Part shown: positions 27,508-41,491 of the stretch, piece after piece | How positions within the stretch are numbered: the first letter of the stretch is position 1 | Layout of the letters: each line of letters opens with the position of its first letter | Assembly: GCF_014303395.1 (NCBI RefSeq) | Contig: NZ_CP060298.1 | Span: forward strand, 868,001-932,000 | DNA from: Nakamurella sp. PAMC28650 | GTDB taxonomy: Bacteria > Actinomycetota > Actinomycetes > Mycobacteriales > Nakamurellaceae | Length of the DNA stretch: 64,000 nt | Direction of reading: 5' to 3' | Made by a program: the position numbers and the translations under genes | Notes under the pieces: model-generated | Database searches by the model: none | Told to the model about the DNA's origin: nothing | What the model saw: only the letters and a program-made list of their open reading frames with translations

Positions 27508-28736
27508 GGCCGCCGGACGTCGAGGGCCTGCTGCGGGGACTTGCTCCGCAGGCCCTCGGCGCCCTCGCCCGCCGGTACGGGAGGTTCACCGACGCCGAGG
27601 ACGCGGTGCAGGAAGCTCTTGCCGCCGCGGCCGTGCAATGGCAGGCGGGGCTGCCCGACCAGCCTCTGTCGTGGCTCATCACCGTGGCTTCCCGCCGACT
27701 GGTCGACGAGTACCGCCGCACCGATGCCCGCCGACGCCGCGAGGAACTCGCCGCTTCCCTGACGGTGGACCGCGGATCGGTGCACGGGGAGGAGGCGATG
27801 TCCTCCTCGGACGACACGCTGGTGGTGCTCTTCCTGTGCTGCGACGACGTGCTCTCCCCGGCGCTGTCCATCCCACTGACGCTGCGTGCGGTCGCCGGCC
27901 TGACGACGCGTGAGATCGCCGCCGCCTACCTGGTGCCCGAGGCGACGATGGCGCAGCGCATCACCCGGGCGAAGGCCCGGCTGCGAGGCCGCCGTTTCGA
28001 GCTGCCGGTGGAGGTGGCCGGCCGGTTGCGACGCGTGTGCGAGGTGTTGTACCTGTTGTTCAACGAGGGCTATACGTCCTCCAGTGGACCGGATCTGCTG
28101 CGTGTGGACCTGTCGGGTGAGGCGATCCGGCTGGCCCGGATGTTGCGCGGGCAGGCGCCGCACGACCCCGAGGTCGCCGGGCTGCTGGCCATGATGCTGC
28201 TGACCGAGGCTCGTCGGGCGGGGCGCACGTCCCCCGGCGGGGCCCTCGTCCCGCTGGCGCTACAGGACCGCACCCGTTGGGACCGGTCGCTGATCCACGA
28301 GGGGATGCAGCTGCTCAACGCGACCCTCGCCGCCGGGCGGATCGGGGAGTACCAGCTGCTCGCGTCCATCGCGGCGTTCCACGACGAGGCCCCTTCGCAT
28401 GTCGCGACCCGCTGGGGCGAGATCGCCAAGGCCTACGCGCGTCTGGAGTTGTTGACGGGCAACCCGGTGGTGCGCCTCAACCGCGCTGTCGCTGTCGCGA
28501 TGGTGCAGGGCCCGGCCGCCGGCCTCGCCCTCCTGGAGGGACTGGAGCTGCGCGACTCCCACCGGCTGTACGCCGTCCGGGCCCACCTGTTGGAGGGCCT
28601 GGGTGACCTGACGGCGGCAGCGCAGTCGTACGCCGCGGCGGCGGCCCGCACCGACAATGCCCGCGAGCGCGACTACCTGGTCGAGCAGGCTGCGCGCGTA
28701 GCGTGCGTCCCCTGCCGGGAACCAGGTCGGGGGTGA
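27504..28736 (+). CDS. ECF42-like RNA polymerase sigma factor with C-terminal TPR-type extension
   Basis: The 410-residue protein starts at GTG 27504. Region 2 is visible as YGRFTDAEDAVQEALAAA and PLSWLITVASRRLVDEYRR (residues about 21-75); region 4 is LTTREIAAAYLVPEATMAQR. The segment VCEVLYLLFNEGYTSSSG marks the long-sigma subgroup, followed by about 200 helical residues resembling TPRs. This extension replaces an anti-sigma factor in the ECF42 group. The matching promoter at 27027-27053 suggests positive autoregulation. The inducing signal is unknown. Confidence 0.88.
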   Translation: MRPPDVEGLLRGLAPQALGALARRYGRFTDAEDAVQEALAAAAVQWQAGLPDQPLSWLITVASRRLVDEYRRTDARRRREELAASLTVDRGSVHGEEAMSSSDDTLVVLFLCCDDVLSPALSIPLTLRAVAGLTTREIAAAYLVPEATMAQRITRAKARLRGRRFELPVEVAGRLRRVCEVLYLLFNEGYTSSSGPDLLRVDLSGEAIRLARMLRGQAPHDPEVAGLLAMMLLTEARRAGRTSPGGALVPLALQDRTRWDRSLIHEGMQLLNATLAAGRIGEYQLLASIAAFHDEAPSHVATRWGEIAKAYARLELLTGNPVVRLNRAVAVAMVQGPAAGLALLEGLELRDSHRLYAVRAHLLEGLGDLTAAAQSYAAAAARTDNARERDYLVEQAARVACVPCREPGRG

Positions 28737-28829
28737 TCTGTCGGAGGTGATCTGATGGTGCACGGTGCACAGAGGCGCCGCTGAGCTCTCAGCCCGACAC
28801 TGTCGTGACGGGCCAACAGGAGGACGAAC

Positions 28830-30290
28830 GTGGAATACCTGCCGTGGAACCAGCCTGCCTCGCGTCTGGAGTCGGTCTGCGTCTGTGACGCCCGCCGCAC
28901 GTTGACCTACCGCGAGATGGGCGATGCCGTGGACGCGGTTGCCGAGCAGCTGGCCGAGATGGGCGTCGGCCCAGGTGATGTGGTGGCGGTCATGCTTCCC
29001 AATCGGGTCGAGCTGCTGGTCGTGTTGCTGGCCGCCTGGCGACTGCGGGCCGCGGCGACACCGGTCAATCCGTCGTTCACCGCCACCGAGGCGGACTACC
29101 AGGTCGGCAACGCGGATGCGTCGGTGGTGGTGGGGGAGAGTGCGAGCACCCCGACGGCAGGACGTCCGCTGCTGACGGTCGACGAACTGCGCACCCGTGC
29201 CCTGGGAACGCTGCCCGCGCCGACCACCACGGCGCAGGACATCGCGTTGATCGTCTACACCAGTGGATCGACCGGCCGGCCCAAGGGCGTCCTGCTCGAC
29301 CATGCCCGCCTGCAGTTCATGGCCTCGACGATGGGTGAGCACACCCGCATCGGCGCGGTCGAGGGTGTCGTAGAGCGCTGCCTGCTGGTGCTGCCGCTGT
29401 TCCACGTCAACGCGATCTGCGTCAGCTGGCTGGCGACCGCTCTGGCCGGCGGCGAGCTGATTCTCCTGCAGCGCTTCGAGCCCCGTGGCTTCCTGGATGC
29501 GATCGAGCAGTACCGACCCACCTATTTCTCGGCCGTACCGACCATCTACGCACGTCTGGCCGAGCTGCCGGGCGACGTGGTGCCGGACACGTCGTCCCTG
29601 CGGTTCGCGATCTGCGGTGCCGCGCCGGTCAGTCGGGAGCTGCTGACGGCGATCGAGCAGCGTTTCGGCATCGCCCTCGTGGAGGGCTACGGACTCACCG
29701 AGGGCACCTGCGCCAGTACGTGCAATCCCGTCGACGGCGAGCGGCGGATCGGGACGGTCGGGCCGGCCCTGCCCGGGCAGCGCATCGCCATCGCGGGGCC
29801 GGACGGTACCCACCTGCCGACCGGCGAGACCGGGGAGATCCTGGTGGCTGGTCCGAACGTGATGATCGGCTACCTCGGACTCCCGGAGGTCACCGCGGAG
29901 ACGGTCGTCGACGGTTGGCTGCACACCGGCGACGTCGGGCGGCTCGACCAGGACGGCTACCTCACCATCGTCGACCGCATCAAGGACATGATCATCCGTG
30001 GCGGGGAGAACATCTACCCCAAGGAGATCGAGAACGTCCTGCACTCCTTCCCCGGTGTCCTGGAGGCCGCCGTGGTCGGTCGGCCGGACGAGCGCTACGG
30101 CGAGGTCCCCGTCGCCTACGTCGTCGCCCAGCCAGGCAGCCTGGTGACGTCCGAGGCGCTGCTCGAGCACTGCCGCATCCAGCTGACCAGGGTGAAACTC
30201 CCGGTGGCCATCAGCGTCTTGCCCCAGCTCCCCCGCAACGGGGTCGGAAAGATCGACAAGCTCTCACTGCGCCGGAGCACCCCGAACTGA
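28830..30290 (+). CDS. AMP-dependent acyl-CoA synthetase/ligase (ANL superfamily)
   Basis: The predicted 486-residue enzyme starts at GTG 28830 with AGGAGG about 6 nt upstream. The P-loop is IVYTSGSTGRPKG, the A5 motif is LVEGYGLTEGT, the hinge region is DRIKDMIIRGGENIYPKEIE, and the catalytic lysine is in RNGVGKIDK. The enzyme activates a carboxylate as an acyl-AMP and transfers it to CoA. At 486 residues it is a little shorter than most fatty acyl-CoA ligases, and lies nearest to short/medium-chain and crotonobetaine-type ligases. It stands alone, so the substrate cannot be inferred. Confidence 0.88.
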   Translation: MEYLPWNQPASRLESVCVCDARRTLTYREMGDAVDAVAEQLAEMGVGPGDVVAVMLPNRVELLVVLLAAWRLRAAATPVNPSFTATEADYQVGNADASVVVGESASTPTAGRPLLTVDELRTRALGTLPAPTTTAQDIALIVYTSGSTGRPKGVLLDHARLQFMASTMGEHTRIGAVEGVVERCLLVLPLFHVNAICVSWLATALAGGELILLQRFEPRGFLDAIEQYRPTYFSAVPTIYARLAELPGDVVPDTSSLRFAICGAAPVSRELLTAIEQRFGIALVEGYGLTEGTCASTCNPVDGERRIGTVGPALPGQRIAIAGPDGTHLPTGETGEILVAGPNVMIGYLGLPEVTAETVVDGWLHTGDVGRLDQDGYLTIVDRIKDMIIRGGENIYPKEIENVLHSFPGVLEAAVVGRPDERYGEVPVAYVVAQPGSLVTSEALLEHCRIQLTRVKLPVAISVLPQLPRNGVGKIDKLSLRRSTPN

Positions 30291-30320
30291 CCGACCGGGC
30301 TGCTCGACCCACTGGGCCCG

Positions 30321-30351
30321 GGCCCGGTCGGCGCAGGCCGCCGACCGGGCC
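30321..30351. terminator. Convergent-gene stem-loop, 12-bp perfect stem
   Basis: GGCCCGGTCGGC (30321-30332) and GCCGACCGGGCC (30340-30351) form a perfect stem with a 7-nt loop between the stops of the ligase and the GH3 gene. No T-tract is present; a bidirectional terminator is likely. Confidence 0.6.
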
Positions 30352-30389
30352 GTCGGAGGCCCCGTTCGAGCCGGATCAGGTGGGCCGGA

Positions 30390-33584
<3,195 letters not shown>

Positions 33585-33596
33585 CGAAGGCGCACC

Positions 33597-33620
33597 TCTC
33601 TGTGCGATTCTCTGTGCGAT
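33597..33620. repeat. Tandem 12-bp duplication in the GH3 5' leader
   Basis: TCTCTGTGCGAT occurs twice in direct succession (33597-33608, 33609-33620), between the promoter and the GH3 start codon. It could be a replication slippage product or a regulator half-site pair. Confidence 0.6.
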
Positions 33621-33666
33621 TCCACAACGAAACGGCGAGTCTGTTCTGCCGTCACTGGCACGGAGC

Positions 33667-33695
33667 AGCGTAACCATGTGACTACAACGGGTCAA
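33667..33695 (-). promoter_or_regulatory. Predicted promoter of the GH3 gene
   Basis: On the minus strand TTGACC (33695-33690), a 17-nt spacer and TACGCT (33672-33667) give a good -35/-10 pair, about 83 bp upstream of the GH3 start. Confidence 0.5.
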
Positions 33696-33767
33696 TGATT
33701 TGCAGAGTCCCTTCCGGAACAGCCGAACAATTCGACGAATTACTCCCCAAGGTCCGGAATGCCGGTT

Positions 33768-34481
33768 TTATCCCGGCGGCCGTAGTTGTTCTCGAAGGGC
33801 GACCATTTCCAGGCGAAGAGCATGCACGTCGGCTGCGGTGGCTGCGCGGGATTCGGTCTCCACTTCCCGGACCCGGTCGATGAGCCAGCTGGCCACCGTG
33901 GCCGTCACCACACCGATCAATGCGATACCGGTGAGCATCAGCCCCACGGCGATCAATCGTCCCTCGGCGCTGACGGGGTACAGATCGCCGTAGCCGACTG
34001 TCGTGACGGTGCTCACCGCCCACCACAGCGCATCACCGAAGGTGGTGATGTTTGCTCCCGCTCTCGTGCGTTCGGCGTCCAGCACCGCAAGGGCCGCACA
34101 GAAGATCACCGTCGTCGCAGCGCTGCCCACGTACACCGCCACCCGGCCGCGAAGAGACTTCGCACCACGCCGGTTCAGCATTTTCAGCAGCACCAGTAGA
34201 CGCAGCAGACGCAGCGGGCGCAGCATCGGGACCGCCAACATGATGAGGTCCGGCAGATGCCGGAGGAAATACCGTGCCCGCCTCTCGGCCAGCCACAGCC
34301 GCGTCAGGTAGTCGACGATGAATGCCGACCACGTCACGTACAGGACGATTTCACAAGTCGTTCGCACGCCCTGACTGGCTCCGCGGTCCAGGATCGGCGT
34401 CGCGTACGCCGCGAGGACGATGACTGCGGCGGTGACCAGCGGCCATTCGACCCCCCGCTCCCACGAGGACAATCGAGTCAT
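33768..34481 (-). CDS. Voltage-sensor-type potassium channel subunit
   Basis: The 237-residue protein has four N-terminal TM segments with an arginine-bearing S4-like helix (RPLRLLRLLVLLK, about 88-100), a pore helix, and the K+ selectivity filter TVTTVGYGD (filter TVGYGD at 161-166). A final TM helix is followed by a short coiled-coil-like tail. ATG 34481 overlaps the stop of the upstream HNH gene (ATGA), so both are translated together. It resembles KvAP/Kch-type channels. Coupling of a channel with a secreted nuclease is unusual; the functional link is unknown. Confidence 0.88.
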   Translation of the reverse strand: MTRLSSWERGVEWPLVTAAVIVLAAYATPILDRGASQGVRTTCEIVLYVTWSAFIVDYLTRLWLAERRARYFLRHLPDLIMLAVPMLRPLRLLRLLVLLKMLNRRGAKSLRGRVAVYVGSAATTVIFCAALAVLDAERTRAGANITTFGDALWWAVSTVTTVGYGDLYPVSAEGRLIAVGLMLTGIALIGVVTATVASWLIDRVREVETESRAATAADVHALRLEMVALREQLRPPG

Positions 34482-35605
34482 CGGAAGAAGACGGCGACGC
34501 CGTGGTGGTGCGAGCACGCTCCCTGGTGGTGGGCGGCGTAGGAATAGGTCCCGTCGTTGCACCGAGCCGTCGCCCCGGCCGGTGGTGCATCGACGGGTGG
34601 TGCATCGACGGGTGGCGGTGGCGGTGGGGTCGTCTCCGGCAACGACTGGGTGGCCGTCGGCAGCGGTGCGGGCCGTGGAGTCGCAGGCGCCGCTGTGGTC
34701 GCAGGCGCCGCTGTGGTCGGCGAGAGGTGGGACGTGGTCATCGATACCGACAAGAGGGGTGTTCCGGTCTCGGTGGGTGCGCTCTGGCCCGTGCAGAGGG
34801 TCAGGACGCGGACGATGGCGTCGTGTTCGGCTGCAGTGATCCAGAATCCGTAGCGGGCCTTCACCGCGACCTGCCGGGCGACATACGCGCAGCGGTAGGA
34901 CTTGTTCGGCGGCAGCCAGGTCGCGGCGTCGCCGTCGCCCTTGGCGCCGTTCGTGGGCCCGTCGACGGCCAGTAGCTCCAGCGGATCATTCGCGAGGTCG
35001 GTCCGGCTCTGGGCGGTCAGGTGCTGCGCTCCGGTCTGCCAGGCATCACCGAGAGGGACGACATGATCGATCTGGATCGTCGACGACGTCGTATTGCCAC
35101 GGCTGAACACGATGCGGTGGGCGGTGTACGGGTCGATCAGTACGCCACTCATCACCACGCAGTTACCGGTGCCGCCCTTGATGACGACGTCGGTCAGGTC
35201 TCGGCGCAGGATGTCGTTCCTGGTATCGCATCCATTGTGTCCCAACGGATTTCGGTTGTCATCGGTCCATGCCTGCCCGAACTGCGCGCGGCTGTAGTTG
35301 GTCATCGGAGCGCGGCCCTTGATGGGCAGCTGTGCCAGCAGCACCAGGGCGGTTCCGGTGACCGACTGCGCGGGGCTCGTCGTTCCCGTGGGACTGCTGA
35401 GATCCGATGTCACCAACGAGGTGGGTGGCGCACTGCTCACCGGGGCCGGGGCCGGGGCCACGCTGGTCGCGGTCGTGGAACTGACTGCGGCAGTGACCGT
35501 CGTGATGCCGGGAACGGGTGCGGCCGCCGGCGTCGGACCGCATGCGGTGAGGGCGATGCTGACGCTGCACAGAACAGCGCCGAGGGTGCGAACACGCATG
35601 ATCAT
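34478..35605 (-). CDS. Secreted HNH (DUF1524) nuclease lipoprotein with C-terminal DUF3761-like domain
   Basis: The 375-residue product begins at ATG 35605 with GGAAG upstream. A lipobox LTAC (Cys22) follows a hydrophobic signal. After a P/T/A-rich linker the HNH core appears as IQIDHVVPLGDAWQTGA, with NDPLELLAVDGPTNGAKGDG and WLPPNKSYRC as in secreted DUF1524 nucleases. A second proline-rich linker leads to a cysteine/histidine-rich C-terminus (CNDGTYSYAAHHQGACSHHH) resembling DUF3761. The nuclease is likely anchored on the outer face of the membrane. The substrate is probably DNA. Confidence 0.87.
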   Translation of the reverse strand: MIMRVRTLGAVLCSVSIALTACGPTPAAAPVPGITTVTAAVSSTTATSVAPAPAPVSSAPPTSLVTSDLSSPTGTTSPAQSVTGTALVLLAQLPIKGRAPMTNYSRAQFGQAWTDDNRNPLGHNGCDTRNDILRRDLTDVVIKGGTGNCVVMSGVLIDPYTAHRIVFSRGNTTSSTIQIDHVVPLGDAWQTGAQHLTAQSRTDLANDPLELLAVDGPTNGAKGDGDAATWLPPNKSYRCAYVARQVAVKARYGFWITAAEHDAIVRVLTLCTGQSAPTETGTPLLSVSMTTSHLSPTTAAPATTAAPATPRPAPLPTATQSLPETTPPPPPPVDAPPVDAPPAGATARCNDGTYSYAAHHQGACSHHHGVAVFFR

Positions 35606-35714
35606 CGGTTCTTCCAGAGGGGGACGAGGTATGAGGGCGAGGATTCATCTGCGGGGGTCGCGTCAGCTCGTCCGGGTCACAAATCGATATGCACGGGACC
35701 GCGCTCCCGTTCGG

Positions 35715-36959
35715 TCAACAACTGGTGTGAGTCGAGCCGTTGTAGGGCTGAGCACCGTCCATCCGCCACGTGCCGTCGTCCTGCTGGACCATTCTGAAGA
35801 CGAGGGTCCAGTTGTCGCAGGTGTCGCCGTCGGGGCCGTTGGCAGCGGTCTGCAAGCTGTTGAACGTCAGATCCACGTCCACGGTGGTGGCGTCGACGAT
35901 CCGGGCGCCGATGATGTTGATGTTGGAGTCGTAGCTGGTGTGCAGCCCCTTCTCGAATCCCGGTTCACCGCCGGGGGACTGCTGGTCCGGGGCCAGGGCG
36001 CTGTAGGCGGCGGCGTAGTCGCCGGAGTCGATTCCGCCGAAGTACAGATTGAAGGTGGCTACGATTCCACCGAGTTGGGCGCTGCTGACCGAACCCGGGG
36101 GTGGAGCGGGGACGATGGACGGTTGTTGCGAGGGTCCCAGCGGGTTCTGGCAGCTGGCCGGCGCCTGCGCGGTCGGCGTCGCCGCCCATTGGCGGTCGGC
36201 CGCACTGGCCTGGCCGGCCGGGATGGCGAACCCGATGCCATTGGCGTTGGTGGCCAGGGCGTCCACCAGTCCGACCACCGATCCGTCGGAGGCCAGAAGT
36301 GGTCCGCCGCTGTTACCTGGATTGAGTGGGGTATCCGTCTCGAGCAGGCCGGTGCGAGCGCGGCCGTTGACGGTGATCTGGCGGTCGAGGCCACTGATGT
36401 CGCCGTGGGTGAGGGTGATCGGGCCGCCGATCGGGAAACCGATGGCGGCGACGGGATCACCGACGTTCGCGGCACCGGTGGAGAAATGGAACTGATAGCC
36501 GTCGATGGGTTGGTCGGCCCGCACGAGGGCCAGATCGGTGGAGGGGTCGGACCCGATGACGGTGCCGGTCGTGCGCTGGGTTCCGTTGATCAGGCTGACG
36601 ACGGCCGAGTCGGCGACCACGTGGTCAACGGTGGCGATCAGTGTGGGAGACAGCAGGAATCCGGTGCCGACTCCCGAATCGGTGCAGCTGACCGTCTCGA
36701 TCCGGATCACGCCGGACTGCTCGTTCTTGTAGATGGTCGCGAAATCGAGCGTCGGCGCGGTCGTCGGCGCAGCGGTCACTGTTCTGGTGACCACCGGGAT
36801 GGTCGGGATCGTCGTGGCAGCCGCGCGACTGGAGGTGCTGACGGAAGTGGAGCTGACCACCACCCGGCCGGCGGCCGGGCTGCCCGCCGTCAGATGAGCG
36901 CAGGCGCCGACACCGAGCAGCAATGCAGCAATGAGAGCAAGCCCGGGCATGACTTTCAC
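35715..36959 (-). CDS. S1C trypsin-like serine protease lipoprotein
   Basis: The 414-residue product starts at GTG 36959, preferred over the upstream ATG 36977 because AGAGG lies about 8 nt before it. The signal peptide ends at Cys20 (GVGAC), suggesting a lipoprotein. The catalytic triad is complete: His113 in IATVDHVV, Asp142 in STDLALVRA and Ser217 in PGNSGGPLL. No PDZ domain is present; the C-terminal third looks like an NTF2/DUF4878-type domain (FNLYFGGIDSGDYAAAYSAL). It resembles HtrA-like extracellular proteases of actinobacteria. The substrate is unknown. Confidence 0.88.
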   Translation of the reverse strand: MKVMPGLALIAALLLGVGACAHLTAGSPAAGRVVVSSTSVSTSSRAAATTIPTIPVVTRTVTAAPTTAPTLDFATIYKNEQSGVIRIETVSCTDSGVGTGFLLSPTLIATVDHVVADSAVVSLINGTQRTTGTVIGSDPSTDLALVRADQPIDGYQFHFSTGAANVGDPVAAIGFPIGGPITLTHGDISGLDRQITVNGRARTGLLETDTPLNPGNSGGPLLASDGSVVGLVDALATNANGIGFAIPAGQASAADRQWAATPTAQAPASCQNPLGPSQQPSIVPAPPPGSVSSAQLGGIVATFNLYFGGIDSGDYAAAYSALAPDQQSPGGEPGFEKGLHTSYDSNINIIGARIVDATTVDVDLTFNSLQTAANGPDGDTCDNWTLVFRMVQQDDGTWRMDGAQPYNGSTHTSC

Positions 36960-37073
36960 GGCACTACCTCTCGACATAGGCCCGGCGCGACACCCCAGGG
37001 CCTTACGTCTGAAGGTAGTGGCCTGGCCCGAGCCCCGGAATGGTCCAAGGTCCTCACAAGTCCCGGGCGTGGA

Positions 37074-39389
<2,316 letters not shown>

Positions 39390-39420
39390 TCCACCGGTTC
39401 GTCTGATCCGAGCCTGACGA

Positions 39421-39463
39421 AAGCGTCCAGGTCCGCCCGCCCGGGTGGACCTGGACGCTTTTT
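39421..39463 (+). terminator. Rho-independent terminator after katG
   Basis: AAGCGTCCAGGTCC (39421-39434) pairs perfectly with GGACCTGGACGCTT (39447-39460) over a 12-nt loop and is followed by a T-run (39459-39463). This is the most canonical intrinsic terminator in the window. Confidence 0.88.
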
Positions 39464-39580
39464 CCGTGCGTCAACCGGGCTCGACGCCGATGTCCGGGAG
39501 ATGGACAAGCCCCGGTCGGACATTCCATAATGTTCGCTCGTCAGGGGAAATGTCGGTTCACCAGGGGAAGCGAGACCACG

Positions 39581-40159
39581 ATGGCAGAAGTGTTGCTGTT
39601 TCACCATGCTCAGGGGCTGACCGCCGGGGTGGTGGACTTCGCAGCCGAACTGCGCCGGGCCGGCCACACGGTGCACGTGCCGGATCTCTACGAGGGCCAC
39701 ATCTTCCAGAACCTGGAGGACGGGGTCGGTTTCGCCTCGAAGACCGGGTTCGACACGATCAGGCAGCGCGGTCTCGCGGCCGCCGACGACCTCGGTGAAT
39801 CGCTGGTCTACGCAGGCTTCTCGCTGGGTGTGATGCCGGCCCAACAGCTGGCGCAGACGCGTCCCGGCGCCAAGGGGGCCCTGCTGTTCCACTCCTGCGT
39901 GCCGGTGTCGGAGTTCGGCGCAGCGTGGCCGGCCGGGGTGCCGGTCCAGATCCACGGCATGGACGCCGACCCGTACTTCGCCGGTGAGGGCGACATCGAC
40001 GCGGCCCGCGAGTTGGTCGCCTCCACCGATCAGGCCCAGCTGTTCGTCTATCCCGGTCGGGAGCACCTTTTCGCCGACTCGTCGTTGCCGTCGTACGACC
40101 AGGCCTCGGCTGACCTGCTGATCGGAAGAGTGCTGGAGTTTCTCGACGGGATCCGTTGA
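39581..40159 (+). CDS. Dienelactone hydrolase-family alpha/beta hydrolase
   Basis: The 192-residue protein is a compact DLH-type alpha/beta hydrolase. It begins MAEVLLFHHAQGLTAGV; the nucleophile elbow is YAGFSLG with Ser81 in place of the Cys of true dienelactone hydrolases; the acid is in HGMDADPYF and the histidine in GREHLFAD. Together they give a Ser-Asp-His triad. Many such proteins are esterases of unknown substrate. GGGGAAG lies 10 nt before ATG 39581. It is 72 bp ahead of the oxidoreductase gene. Confidence 0.85.
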   Translation: MAEVLLFHHAQGLTAGVVDFAAELRRAGHTVHVPDLYEGHIFQNLEDGVGFASKTGFDTIRQRGLAAADDLGESLVYAGFSLGVMPAQQLAQTRPGAKGALLFHSCVPVSEFGAAWPAGVPVQIHGMDADPYFAGEGDIDAARELVASTDQAQLFVYPGREHLFADSSLPSYDQASADLLIGRVLEFLDGIR

Positions 40160-40231
40160 CCCGGGGGCATCACACTCTCGGTATCCACGGGAGGGACCGC
40201 GAGACGACCCAACTGCGAAAGGGCAAACCCT

Positions 40232-41431
40232 GTGTCAGACCAGGACCTGAGGATCGGCGTCATCGGCGTCGGGCAACGCGCGGCCCTGGCGCGGTTGGTC
40301 GCAACACCCGGATCTGGCGCCAGGGTGGCGGGCTGCGCTGATCCACGCCCCGGCGCAAGCGCCCATGCAGCAGAGCTTTTCGGTCCCGAGGTCCCGGTTT
40401 TCGACGACCACCGGGAGCTGCTCGGGCAGAACCTCGACGCAGTGATGGTCTTCACCCCGGACGACGGCCACCGCACACCCGTGCTGGCGGCGCTGACGGC
40501 TGGGGTGGCGGTGTTCGTGGAGAAGCCGCTCGCCATCTCGACCGACGACTGCGACGAGATCCTGCAGACGGCCAGAACATCCGGCTCCCGGCTCTACGTC
40601 GGGCACAACCTGCGGCATCTTCCCCTGCTCCGCCGGATGAAGGAACTGATCGACGAGGGCGTCATCGGTCAGGTGAAGTCGATCTGGTGCCGACACTTCG
40701 TCGGTCACGGCGGTGACTACTACTTCCGCGACTGGCACGCCGATCGGAGCCACACCCTCGGGCTGCTGCTGCAGAAGGGCGCCCACGATCTGGACGTCAT
40801 CCACTGGCTCGCCGGGGCCCCGTCGCAGCAGGTGGTGGCGATGGGCGAGCTACAGGTCTACGGCAACGAGGACCGCCGCCGGTCGACGCCAGAGCCGCCC
40901 GGGGCGGTGATGGCCGACTGGTTCGACGCACGACAGTGGCCGCCGACCGAATTGGACCGGCTGAACCCGGTGGTGGACGTGGAGGACCTCTCGATGATGC
41001 TCAGCCGCCTGACCAACGGCGTCCTGGCCAGCTATCAGCAGTGCCACTACACACCCGACTACTGGCGCAACTACACCGTCATCGGTGACAGCGGCCGGAT
41101 GGAGAACTTCGGCGATACCGTCGGCGATCCGTCCGGGACGATCAAGGTCTGGAACCAGCACAGGTCCGGATACCGGGAGGACGCCGACCTGAGCATCACC
41201 ATCCGGGCCGACGAGGGCAGCCACGGTGGCGCGGACGCCGCCATCGTCTCCGAATTCCTCCGATTCGTTCGCGCCGGTGGCGCCACCGACACCTCCCCGG
41301 TCGCCGCCCGTGACGCCGTCGCCGCCGGGGTCGCCGCCACCCGGTCCCTGCGATTGGGGAGCGTCCCGGTCGACATCACCGCACTGCCAACGGATCTGGT
41401 CGATTACTTCGCTCGAGGTCAGACCCGCTGA
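40232..41431 (+). CDS. Gfo/Idh/MocA-family oxidoreductase
   Basis: The 399-residue product starts at GTG 40232. The dinucleotide loop is IGVIGVGQRAALARL, the family EKP motif is VFVEKPLAIS, and the catalytic His lies in KGAHDLDVIHWLAG. Members oxidise or epimerise sugars and polyols with NAD(P). The C-terminal domain (RRSTPEPPGA, YTPDYWRNYTVIG) is typical of GH-associated Gfo/Idh proteins. The gene has no sugar-operon neighbours here and the substrate is unknown. Confidence 0.88.
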   Translation: MSDQDLRIGVIGVGQRAALARLVATPGSGARVAGCADPRPGASAHAAELFGPEVPVFDDHRELLGQNLDAVMVFTPDDGHRTPVLAALTAGVAVFVEKPLAISTDDCDEILQTARTSGSRLYVGHNLRHLPLLRRMKELIDEGVIGQVKSIWCRHFVGHGGDYYFRDWHADRSHTLGLLLQKGAHDLDVIHWLAGAPSQQVVAMGELQVYGNEDRRRSTPEPPGAVMADWFDARQWPPTELDRLNPVVDVEDLSMMLSRLTNGVLASYQQCHYTPDYWRNYTVIGDSGRMENFGDTVGDPSGTIKVWNQHRSGYREDADLSITIRADEGSHGGADAAIVSEFLRFVRAGGATDTSPVAARDAVAAGVAATRSLRLGSVPVDITALPTDLVDYFARGQTR

Positions 41432-41491
41432 ATCCGAGAGCGCCCGGCTGATCGGATCAACCGCTACCCTCCACGGGAGGTATCGGATTCG

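Noticed and set aside
28260-30170. Long minus-strand frame opposite the acyl-CoA ligase
   Set aside because: Antisense of clear ANL motifs; no start signal or domain.
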